64,000 nt of DNA from Bacteroidota bacterium (GTDB lineage: Bacteria > Bacteroidota > Bacteroidia > Chitinophagales > Chitinophagaceae): positions 124,001 to 188,000 of the forward strand of contig JADJQP010000005.1 in assembly GCA_016712665.1 (NCBI GenBank). Reading direction: 5' to 3'. Position numbers and translations under genes: made by a program. A model generated the notes under the pieces. It saw only the letters and a program-made list of their open reading frames with translations, made no database searches and was not told where the DNA came from. How positions within the stretch are numbered: position 1 is the stretch's first letter; the number at the start of each line of letters is the position of its first letter. This document shows positions 28,859-37,114 of the stretch, one piece after another.

Positions 28859-30916
28859 ATGATTAAAAGTTTTTGTTTCATGAAAATTATCAACTGTATG
28901 CTAAGGTACAAGAAGCCCACGCTAAAGCCAACGCCTCATTCTCTCGCCAGTGGAGTAAATGTGGAATTGTTTTTACAACCTAAAATTAATAAAGAGGAAT
29001 ATTACCTTGCCGAGCATCACTTATATGGAAGTTCGCGACTAGGGATTAAAAATTATTGGCCAAATCATTATCAATTTTATTATGAGTATGGTCCTAATAA
29101 TACCTGGACAAGTGCAGTTGCCGGCAATCAGTTATTATCGCTACATAAGCCATGGAATAGTAGCCCTTACAATAGTATAATTAGTGCGAACCAAATTTCG
29201 CCCTATGGCCATAGTAACGTAGATGCTGTGGTGAGTAACCGTATCATAGGTTTAAAGCATTTTGAACTTACCAACCATTTGGGAAATGTGATGGCTGTGC
29301 TTACAGACAAAATTGTTGATAGCACCTTCAGCAATGCGGTTGGAGACAATTTACCCATGTCCTCTTTTCGCAAATCATCTTTGTACGCCTCTTATGATTA
29401 TTATCCGTTTGGAATGCTAATGCCCAATAGGTATTACGAGGATAATACCATACAATGTACACCGGTTACTAAAACCACTTATTCGCCCTATTGGATCAAT
29501 GTTTTGAGTTATACTTTAGCAGCTCCCGAACAATTGGCGGATTTTACAACCTTGCCCCTCAGCACCACTGCAAATATTAACGAAACCGAACAATTTCTTC
29601 ATATAGTAGGTTCCTCTGAAGATCCTACAGAAAGTACCACCAGTTTTTTGGTGAGCAATGGTGTGGAAGCTTTTAAAACAATAAAGCTACACTGCAACCT
29701 TACAAATAATGGCCCGCACTATGTTACCATTAGCATAAAACAGCAAAATGCGAATAATGATTGGGTAGCTATTGCCTCCACTACCGTTGCGCGAGAGACT
29801 TTTGTAGAATTAGAGGCAATACCTACAGCAAATACGGCTTTAAAAGTAGAATTTAGTGCGGAGCAAGTTGACTTTAAAATTGGGCCATTAGGCTTTATTA
29901 GACAGGATATTTTGACCGGTAGTGAAATAGTAACTATTTGCAATAATAATGGTTTTTCAAACGATTATCGTTTCGGCTTTAACGGTCAGATGAAAGATAA
30001 TGATGTAGCAGGTACTGGAAATCACAACACAGCAGAGTTCTGGGAATATGATACAAGGTTAGGCAGAAGGTGGAATTTGGATCCCATTGACCAGGTAAAT
30101 GTAAGCAATTATGTAACTTTTGGTGATAATCATGTACTTAATGTTGATAAATTAGGAGATAAAAAAGTAAAGAATAGCGATTTGAAATCAGGAAAAGCAT
30201 CATTTGAAACTTTTGATACTAAAAGAGATGAAATTGAATTAAAAAAAGTTACCATTACGGCAAAACGATTGAACCCAACTCCAGCAGATGATTCAAAAGC
30301 AAATGGAGTAGATAAGGAGGCTCGGAGTTTATTACGTTTTGATAATACGTATTTTAATCAGAATCATGAAATTAATAATTTTCCTTTTGCTTATGGAAAT
30401 GATGAGTATGATGATCCAGTGGATAGGCTAAAAGACTTTCTTACGGGGACTGGAGCTACAAATTTGGTATATGGACCAAATACTAAATGGACACAAGAAC
30501 TTAAGAGTTTGGATGCGGTACGGGAAGGAAGGAATTTATTTTATTCAAAATATGGCGGGCAGATTGGCTTATTTGGAACAGAGTCATTAACAGATTTCAT
30601 TATTCCATGGTCGCCAGATCCATTTGTACCTGGTGGTGGACAATTTTATAAAAGTTTTAGAAATTTGCATAAGCACTTTGTCGGTTCAGCGGCACTAAAT
30701 ATATTTACATCAGAAGATGGGAAGCGAATGATCTTTATTATTGCTAATTCAACTAGCAAATGGTCATTTAATTTTCATGCGCCTTGGATAAATAATATTG
30801 CTAGGGATGCAGCGTTTGCAGGATTTGATAATCCTCAACCAAGTCAATCTACAATAAATGGTATTTGGATTTGGTCAGAACCTGTGGATTTAAACAGATT
30901 GAGGAATGGACGTTAA
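28859..30916 (+). CDS. RHS-core polymorphic toxin, N-terminally truncated
   Basis: 685 aa as readable. The RHS-associated core is seen at about 138-150 (LTNHLGNVMAVLTD), 178-192 (YYPFGMLMPNRYY) and 366-406 (YRFGFNGQMKDND to WNLDPI), closing with SNYVTFGDNHVLNVDKLGD. A beta-rich insert of about 170 aa (193-365) splits the core. Residues about 425-685 form a unique C-terminal domain ending GIWIWSEPVDLNRL: by analogy the toxin tip. No RHS repeats or signal peptide precede it. A second frame before 28975 encodes a helical stretch (YAKVQEAHAKANASFSRQW) that looks like true upstream protein, so the real gene starts further left. It has no T9SS domain. Confidence 0.75.
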   Translation: MIKSFCFMKIINCMLRYKKPTLKPTPHSLASGVNVELFLQPKINKEEYYLAEHHLYGSSRLGIKNYWPNHYQFYYEYGPNNTWTSAVAGNQLLSLHKPWNSSPYNSIISANQISPYGHSNVDAVVSNRIIGLKHFELTNHLGNVMAVLTDKIVDSTFSNAVGDNLPMSSFRKSSLYASYDYYPFGMLMPNRYYEDNTIQCTPVTKTTYSPYWINVLSYTLAAPEQLADFTTLPLSTTANINETEQFLHIVGSSEDPTESTTSFLVSNGVEAFKTIKLHCNLTNNGPHYVTISIKQQNANNDWVAIASTTVARETFVELEAIPTANTALKVEFSAEQVDFKIGPLGFIRQDILTGSEIVTICNNNGFSNDYRFGFNGQMKDNDVAGTGNHNTAEFWEYDTRLGRRWNLDPIDQVNVSNYVTFGDNHVLNVDKLGDKKVKNSDLKSGKASFETFDTKRDEIELKKVTITAKRLNPTPADDSKANGVDKEARSLLRFDNTYFNQNHEINNFPFAYGNDEYDDPVDRLKDFLTGTGATNLVYGPNTKWTQELKSLDAVREGRNLFYSKYGGQIGLFGTESLTDFIIPWSPDPFVPGGGQFYKSFRNLHKHFVGSAALNIFTSEDGKRMIFIIANSTSKWSFNFHAPWINNIARDAAFAGFDNPQPSQSTINGIWIWSEPVDLNRLRNGR

Positions 30917-31289
30917 AGTAAAAATATTTTTGGTTGTGTTATTGATACTACTCATAAAGGGTCTCTATAGTATTCGAATTGACGTAGGGGAGACTGATTT
31001 AATCAGGAAGTATTATACCAAACCATATGGGGTTGTATATCAAGGCCAGCTTAATAAATATTCAGATTCACTAGTAATAACTAAGGACTACGAGACAATA
31101 AGATCTGAATATAAGAATGGTAAAATTTTTCACGAGTTCCATGGCTCATGGCAAAATTGGCATAATGATGGAAGATATAGCATTGGAATTGATATTTATT
31201 CTAACGATTTACAACCGCGCAAGAGCTTGTTAACTGGAGATATTTATTTTCAAAGTGGAGAATTGGTATTCCATAAAGTCGACCGTTAA
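30906..31289 (+). CDS. Putative immunity protein for the RHS toxin
   Basis: 127 aa. Its ATG lies 11 nt inside the 3' end of the RHS gene, the tight coupling expected of a toxin-immunity pair. One N-terminal hydrophobic helix (VKIFLVVLLILLIKGLYSI) would anchor it in the inner membrane with the rest periplasmic. The C-terminal beta-rich part (YKNGKIFHEFHGSWQNWHND; LTGDIYFQSGELVFHKVD) has no family I recognise. The immunity role is inferred from position, size and membrane anchor only. Confidence 0.6.
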   Translation: MDVKVKIFLVVLLILLIKGLYSIRIDVGETDLIRKYYTKPYGVVYQGQLNKYSDSLVITKDYETIRSEYKNGKIFHEFHGSWQNWHNDGRYSIGIDIYSNDLQPRKSLLTGDIYFQSGELVFHKVDR

Positions 31290-31294
31290 TAGTA

Positions 31295-31625
31295 CCCGCT
31301 AGCGCTAGTGTATTTTAAGCGTAGTGGCTGGCCCCGCTAGCGCTAGTGTATTTTAACTAGTGTGGCTGGCCCCGCTAGCGCGAGTGTAATTTAAGCATTG
31401 TGGCTGGCCCCGCTAGCGCGAGTGTATTTTAACTAGTGCGGCTGGCCCCCGCTAGCGCTAGTGTATTTTAACTAGTGCGGCTGGCCCCGCTAGCGCTAGT
31501 GTATTTTAAGCATAGTGGCTGGCACGGTGTATGCGACCATTGCCGTTCCCCCGCTAGCGCGAGTGTATTTTAAGCATAGCGGCTGGCACGGTGTATGCGA
31601 CCATTGCCGTTCCTCCGTCTAGCGC
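31295..31625. repeat. Palindromic G+C-rich tandem repeat array
   Basis: Six units with 38-39 bp period start near 31295, 31333, 31371, 31409, 31447 and 31486. Each opens with CCGCTAGCGCTAGTG or CCGCTAGCGCGAGTG and ends GGCTGGC. The sixth and seventh units are extended by a 26-bp block (ACGGTG...GCCGTTCC) to a 64-bp period; an eighth is degenerate. The core CTAGCGCTAG is self-complementary, and some units add ACTAGT. Units differ at a few positions (T/G in GCGCT versus GCGCG; ACTAG versus GCATAG). There are no variable spacers, so it is not CRISPR. It lies directly after the immunity gene. Confidence 0.9.
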
Positions 31626-31741
31626 AAGTATAAACACAAACACTGACGCAAAAATAAACAAACACTACTGCAACATGAAATTTAACCAGAGCACCATACA
31701 GGCCAAACCGCCTGAAGGATTCTTGGGCGGACGGAGGAAAA

Positions 31742-31775
31742 AAAAGGACCACTACTTTTGTTAGTGATCCTTTTA
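31742..31775 (-). terminator. Hairpin terminator of the interrupted lipoprotein gene
   Basis: AAAAGGACCACTA pairs with TAGTGATCCTTTT (one mismatch) around a loop of 7-8 nt, flanked by A- and T-rich runs on both sides. It can stop transcription from the lipoprotein gene on the minus strand and possibly from the RHS side as well. Confidence 0.65.
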
Positions 31776-31804
31776 AAAAAAAGTGTTATCCGTGCCCTTA
31801 TTTT

Positions 31805-32245
31805 TTAGGCAAATTGCTGAAGGTGCATACTAATGAAGTGATACTCCCCAGTTACTGCCACTGTTGCATTTCCTGATAAGGTATTATTACTAAACCCGGT
31901 CACATTTAAAGTTTGTGGCGTTGGATTGGTATAGGTGTCCGCAGCTTTTAGAAAAGTAAAATCAGTACCTACTGCCAGCGTTTTGGCTCCAATACTAGTA
32001 TTGTCGGCACCCGCCCAATTGATTTCAAAATAATTGGAAAAACCGGCACCTTTAAAGGCTCTAATTCCGGTACCCCATGCCCCGGTAGTCCAATAGGCCG
32101 AGTCGGCTGTTATCACCGCTCCCCCATTTTCGGTCCAGGTAAAACTGGCGGTGGCATTGGGGTATTCGCCGGTGGCGTTTCAGTCTTTTTTACAGGCTGA
32201 AAGGCTGCATATTGCAAGGGCAATAACTAATAATTTCTGTTTCAT
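31805..32245 (-). pseudogene. DUF6252-like lipoprotein with an in-frame TGA after the lipobox
   Basis: From ATG 32245 the frame reads a signal peptide and lipobox (CSLSACKKD), then TGA at 32180-32182, then continues in the same frame for about 125 residues to 31805 (YPNATASFTWTENGGAVITA; LNVTGFSNNTLSGNATVAVT). The Cys-Lys-Lys-Asp lipobox shows that the N-terminus belongs to the rest. The domain resembles small DUF6252-type Bacteroidota lipoproteins. Either a real nonsense mutation or one base error; the same strand has two other such stops (waaL, wzz). Role unknown. Confidence 0.6.
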
Positions 32246-32376
32246 GTTTTATTTTTAATGATTTATGAATAGAATGTAAATGTACCATTCGAAATCTCAA
32301 TATCTATACCCATTACATGGTATATTAAAAAAATGCAGGACCGAAGTCCTGCATTTAAAAAAAGTGTATACCGCGT

Positions 32377-33378
32377 TTATTTTTGGATACTGAACTTCAC
32401 AATTTCAGAGATACTTCCACTTTGAATCTTTACGAAATAAAGTCCATTTGCGTATGATGAAATATTTAAAGAAAGTGTGGTATTGTCATATACATGCGTT
32501 TGCTTATCCAGCAATTTACCACCTGCATCCAATACTTCCAAGGCCATCACACTTCCGGCTGCAAGGCCTGAAAATTGAATGTGTAACCTATTAGCGGCAG
32601 GATTGGGAAAGATGGAAAAGGACGAATGATCTTTCAATAGTTTGAGTAAAATCACATTACTGTATTTATGCTTTTGATCTTGATCCACCATTTTCAACCG
32701 ATAGTAGTTATTTCCAAGGACAGGCTTCATATTGGTAAATGTGTATTTTTGCTCGGTACTGCTATTTCCTGCAGCATCACGCATTCCTAATTCAGCAAAC
32801 TGTTGTGCATTTATTGAATGTTCTATTACAAAATGTGATGCATTCAGTTCCATTGAAGTTACCCAGTTTAAGACATGTTTTTCATTACTATCTCTTCCTG
32901 TAAAGGAAAGCAATTCGACGGGTAGTGGGCCTAAGGGGATTACATTGCTTGCCCATCCATCTCCCTCACCACCTTTGTAAACGGTTTGACTAACTACTGG
33001 TAGATAACTCGTTAACGCCCATCCATCTCCTTCGCCGCCCGAATGTGAGGGAGTAAGGGCGTTGGGCATAAAATTAATAAAGGCATAACCGTCGCCTCCA
33101 CCGCCATGATTTAGGGTAGTATTGGAAGCCGATAAATGCGATGCCGTATTCCAACCATCTCCCACCCCACCATGATTTATAGTAGTATTAGAGGCCTGCA
33201 AATAAGTACCTGTACTCCAGCCGTCTCCCGTGTTACCATGATTAATCGTGGTATTAGAGGTTTGAAGGTAGGAACTCATAGACCAGCCATCGCCGTTACC
33301 TCCATAAAAAATAGGATTGTTTTGGCCAAATGCTTTTTGTAAGGAAAGCAACAGGATGAATAATATTATATTTTTCAT
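32377..33378 (-). CDS. T9SS-exported protein with six 22-residue GGxGDGW repeats
   Basis: 333 aa. Signal peptide (1-18, ends AFGQ). Residues about 22-153 hold six imperfect repeats of 22 aa, each with a Gly-rich turn followed by GDGW or GDGY (YGGNGDGWSMSSYL, HGGVGDGWNTASHL and others). A linker (LPVELLSFTGRDSNEKHVLN) precedes an FN-like segment and the type A sorting domain (FSIFPNPAANRLHI to the end). The repeats look like a surface filament or adhesive module. The exact partner is unknown. The gene is intact and flanked by other exported proteins. Confidence 0.85.
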   Translation of the reverse strand: MKNIILFILLLSLQKAFGQNNPIFYGGNGDGWSMSSYLQTSNTTINHGNTGDGWSTGTYLQASNTTINHGGVGDGWNTASHLSASNTTLNHGGGGDGYAFINFMPNALTPSHSGGEGDGWALTSYLPVVSQTVYKGGEGDGWASNVIPLGPLPVELLSFTGRDSNEKHVLNWVTSMELNASHFVIEHSINAQQFAELGMRDAAGNSSTEQKYTFTNMKPVLGNNYYRLKMVDQDQKHKYSNVILLKLLKDHSSFSIFPNPAANRLHIQFSGLAAGSVMALEVLDAGGKLLDKQTHVYDNTTLSLNISSYANGLYFVKIQSGSISEIVKFSIQK

Positions 33379-33408
33379 TGTTCGTGATTTATTTAATAAT
33401 AAAACAGC

Positions 33409-34839
33409 TTATTCGCCGGTTCTGCAACCTCTGCCACCGTAGTTTCCTGCATTTTTAGTAAGCGAACTATATGAACCATAATATCTATCTGAAATAGCAA
33501 ATAAAGAGATATTACCTGCATTGTAGTATCCACCGCCTCTGATAGACCAACCGGCACCACTAACTGCAGATGGCCAAAGGGCCATATTATGTTCGCCAGT
33601 TGACAATAAATATCCGTCACCATGCGAACCGTCAAAGGCTCGACCAGTAACATCTGCAGCAGAAACAGCCCATTCCCATATATTTCCCGACATTTCCATA
33701 ACACCATAATAGGTTGCTCCGCTGGCAGTTCTACCTGTTGCATTGGTGGCCAATGCGCCACATCTAATCGGCAAACTACCAGTTCCGGTTCCGAAATTGC
33801 AATTTCCGGTTGCCCATGTTTCGGTAGAAGTACCTTGGTTAGTAGGAGAAGCTAGATCGTTAATGGTCGTATTTCCCCAAGCATATTCATTTGCAATCGG
33901 TACTTGATTTCCTCCTCTACATATTTTTTCATATTCTAATTCTGAAAAAGGTCTTAAAGCCGACCAATCTAAAATAGACAAGATATCGTTGCAACTGATA
34001 TAGCTCATAGCTCGCTCAGGATTTGCTGCAGTGAGATTTGGATGGGTACCGGCTATATTATAATTATTTAAAGGGGCCTTGTTTACATATTTATTGTAGT
34101 CGATGGTGTTTAAAAAATCAACATATTGCTGTTGACTCACCTCATACTTCATACACCAAACTGCTTTATACCCTTTTGGATAGGCCGCAGGAAGGGTACC
34201 TGTAAACCAATAGGTGCCACCACTGGAAGTCCACAGATTTCCGGCATTAGGGCCACATGCTATGGAATTTTCGGAAGTAATCGGGAAATAGGTATCAACG
34301 GCCCCATCTCTGAAGTGGTAGGTTTCGCTACCACCACTTCCAAGATTGAAAACACTTTGTGGACAGTACACCATTTCAACTGCAAATAGTCGTATTTCTA
34401 CACTATCGTTATCCAATACACCATCAACGCCATAATTCCAACGAATGCGCGCATTGGCCCAGTTAACAGTACCTTGTCCATTGGCGCTGCGATACATCCA
34501 TATTCCTTTACCATCTGCAGGAGTTTGAATGGTACTACCAGCAGGTTGTGTATGACCACAAGCAACGGCTGTGCCGGGTGCTGCATAATTTATAGTGGCA
34601 TGCTGCCAGTTGTCTGAATTTACTTTTCGGAACTTAGCAAAAATCCAACAACCATCGTAGTTGTTTTCATTTGTGCTGGTACGCCATGAGTTTTCCCAAG
34701 TAATACTGTAGTTAATCAAGGAAAAATCGGAGGCCGCGTTCTGGCCGGTTAAAAATACATTCGATGTGGTTACATTATTTGCGAATGCATGGGTGAGAAT
34801 ACACACCAATAGGAAACTGAGAGAAATTAATTTTTTCAT
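33409..34839 (-). CDS. Secreted SUMF1/formylglycine-enzyme-like domain protein
   Basis: 476 aa. Signal peptide ends THAFA. Residues 1-200 are beta-rich. The C-terminal half has the FGE-sulfatase (SUMF1) fold: MKYEVSQQQYVDFLN, RPFSELEYEKICRGG, YGVMEMSGNIWEWAV, WSIRGGGYYNAG and the final GNYGGRGCRTGE in place of GFR. Many bacterial SUMF1 proteins are not formylglycine makers but accessory or binding proteins. No sulfatase is nearby, so a catalytic role is not claimed. It is on the same strand as the repeat protein 30 bp downstream, probably one operon. Confidence 0.85.
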   Translation of the reverse strand: MKKLISLSFLLVCILTHAFANNVTTSNVFLTGQNAASDFSLINYSITWENSWRTSTNENNYDGCWIFAKFRKVNSDNWQHATINYAAPGTAVACGHTQPAGSTIQTPADGKGIWMYRSANGQGTVNWANARIRWNYGVDGVLDNDSVEIRLFAVEMVYCPQSVFNLGSGGSETYHFRDGAVDTYFPITSENSIACGPNAGNLWTSSGGTYWFTGTLPAAYPKGYKAVWCMKYEVSQQQYVDFLNTIDYNKYVNKAPLNNYNIAGTHPNLTAANPERAMSYISCNDILSILDWSALRPFSELEYEKICRGGNQVPIANEYAWGNTTINDLASPTNQGTSTETWATGNCNFGTGTGSLPIRCGALATNATGRTASGATYYGVMEMSGNIWEWAVSAADVTGRAFDGSHGDGYLLSTGEHNMALWPSAVSGAGWSIRGGGYYNAGNISLFAISDRYYGSYSSLTKNAGNYGGRGCRTGE

Positions 34840-34917
34840 TGTAAATAGTAATTTTTTACAAAGGTATAAACCCTCAATAATAAATCTATACCCTGTACGT
34901 GGTATTTTTAGGAATAC

Positions 34918-35562
34918 TTAAATAATCTGCCTTTTTTTGGCAAATTCTATAAGGCCAATGGCAGTGTGAATATCCGTTTTGCGGAAAATATTTTTGCGAT
35001 GGGTTTCAACAGTACGTTCGCTGATAAAAAGGGAATCGGCAATTTGCTTATTGCTCATATTATTAGCAATGCATTTAATAATTTCTATTTCACGACTGGT
35101 CAGGTGAATGCTCTCATTCTCCTTTTTAATTTTTTGATATAGTTCCAATTCATCCATTACTTCATTTGAAAAATATCGAGTACCTTTTTGAATGCTTTCA
35201 AGAGCTTGTACCAGCTCATTTCGATCTATCGTTTTCAGTAAATACCCGGCTATTTCTGCCTGTTCCAGCATTTTATCTACCAGCATTCCTTCACCATTCA
35301 TAGTAAGAGCAACTACTTTAATAGTTGGGAAAGCTTCCTTAACACGCATGGCCACTTCAAAGCCATCAATCTGTGGCATCATAACGTCCGTTAATAAAAT
35401 ATCTACCGGAATGCCCTCAAGTATTTCGAGTATTTCAAATCCGTTGGTACTTTCGGCTACAATTTCAAATTGCTTATGACTTGATAGCAGCAACTTCAAA
35501 CCATCAATTACAATTTGATGATCATCCAAAATGGCGATTCGTATGGTTGAAGAATTGGTCAT
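34918..35562 (-). CDS. NarL/LuxR-type response regulator
   Basis: 214 aa. Receiver domain: acidic pair DD (13-14), phospho-acceptor Asp59 in ILLTDVMMP, T in VALTM, and Lys109-like in AGYLLKT. LuxR HTH at about 150-197 (LTSREIEIIKCIANNMSNKQ, ISERTVETHRKNIFRK). No histidine kinase is adjacent, so it is an orphan. It is 79 bp upstream of the secreted SUMF1-like gene on the same strand and could regulate that group. The frame is intact. Confidence 0.92.
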   Translation of the reverse strand: MTNSSTIRIAILDDHQIVIDGLKLLLSSHKQFEIVAESTNGFEILEILEGIPVDILLTDVMMPQIDGFEVAMRVKEAFPTIKVVALTMNGEGMLVDKMLEQAEIAGYLLKTIDRNELVQALESIQKGTRYFSNEVMDELELYQKIKKENESIHLTSREIEIIKCIANNMSNKQIADSLFISERTVETHRKNIFRKTDIHTAIGLIEFAKKRQII

Positions 35563-35670
35563 AAATCATTCGCAAAGTAGTAAAAATAATTGAAAGAACC
35601 ATGCCTGCGAAACACTTTATCGTAAAGTTTACAAAATGTTTAAATGAGAATGGGTAGGCACTTCCCTGCA

Positions 35671-37114
35671 TTATGCGGAGGGCCTTTCGGTTAGCGAATT
35701 TTGTTTGCTTGCAAAATCAACAGCCAAGATGACTGCAATTGACAAATAGAATAGACTTCCAATTTTATCGGTTTCTAATAATTCGCTGAAGAAATTATTA
35801 ATAAAGACAGCCGCAATGCAACACATGGCGCTCATGACTACGGTGCGACTGAAACGATCTTTTTGTCGGAATAAAACCTTTTGGCCATAAAAAAACACGA
35901 CGAATATTAATACAGCATATAGCACTAAAGCGGGTATCCCCTGCTCTACCAACATAAACAAAAAGTAATTGTGGGTAGTAGATCGCTCCGGGTTACGACT
36001 CACCCAGGTTCTGAATGAGGTAATGGTATAGGGTTTGTAATAGTCATAAAAATTATTAGGCCCTACTCCAAAAACCGGATTATCAGTGCTCATTCGCAAA
36101 GCTGCTATCCATCGATAATACCGCTCTGCCGATGAAATATCGGTTCCTTGAATAGTAGCTACTATATGATCTTCGATAGACTCGTGCATAATGGTCTTTT
36201 CAAACTTCGGTTTATAGCTTAGGTAGGTATTCTGTTTGGCTAGCCAAAATACTAATGCAAATACCGCAACATAAAATGCGAGAATAACCCAATGCATGAT
36301 TTATAAGCGAATGGCAATATAGGCTCCACCTGCAAAAATAACTGCTACCCATGCAGCCCTCGAATAGGAATAATACACCCCAGCTAAAAAAAATAAAATG
36401 GCTGCTAAGGAAATCAGCCATTGAATACTCAATTTCCGGCTAAGGGTAAACGCGGCCACTACAAATGGAAGGGTAACCGAAACCATGGAACCATACATTG
36501 CATGGTTTTGAAAAAAAGGTTGAATGGGATCATGCACCCTATCGAAGGCAAAGCCAACAGCAGAAAAGCGAATCAGTACCACTATTACAATTACAAACAA
36601 ACTCGAAAATAGCAGTTGGTACGAGCGGATAACTACTTTCTTTTCTTGAAAGAAGATAATGGGCCACAAAAAAAAGGGAATGATATACCAGGTTTTTTTC
36701 AAAAGAAATTTGGCTGACAGAAGGCTATTTTTTGATAGAATAACGGTAACAATCAACCAAATTACACTTAGCATTACGGCAATAAAAAGAGGATGCAGCA
36801 ACAGCGATTTCAATTTAATTTTTCGATAATTAAACAGACAAAAAAATAGAAAAAAACCCGAATTCAGAATCATCAAGGGTTCATCCGGAAAATCGTATTT
36901 TTCTAAAAATTGAAAGGAAAGTGGTAAGGGAAAACATCAAGGCATAAAAAGCAAAACGCACATCCTTCAGAAAAATAAAAATGAGTGCTAGCGGAATGGG
37001 CAACAGTAGCAAAAGTGACAATTGCCAATACATAGCCAAAAACATCAATAATAGGAATAACGAACTTCCTATCAGAAAAAGTCGGTTTTCAATATGTCCG
37101 AACTTTAAGGTCAT
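35671..37114 (-). CDS. O-antigen ligase / polymerase (Wzy_C family), interrupted
   Basis: About 480 aa, multi-spanning. The N-terminal helices (HIENRLFLIGSSLFLLLMFL) run on through LPLSFQFLEKYDFPDEPLM and the mid part YYSYSRAAWVAVIFAGGAY. The periplasmic loop and C-terminal half have SAERYYRWIAALRM and GVGPNNFYDYYKPY, the Wzy_C hallmark. Two defects are seen: one extra T near 36930 (TTTT in ATGTTTTCCC; repair MFPLPLSFQF), and an in-frame TAA at 36301-36303 where an Lys codon (AAA) is likely. It starts at ATG 37114, overlapping the wzz stop (ATGA). It joins or polymerises O-antigen on lipid A-core. Confidence 0.8.

Noticed and set aside
31295..31625. CRISPR array
   Set aside because: Repeats are contiguous and nearly identical over the whole period, with no unique spacers and no cas genes nearby.
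31570..31752. Minus-strand 60-residue frame over the repeat array
   Set aside because: It crosses the repeat end and terminator stem, and has no codon bias or motif.
33409..34839. Active formylglycine-generating enzyme
   Set aside because: The fold fits, but no sulfatase is nearby and the copper-binding cysteine pair is not evident, so no catalytic claim is made.
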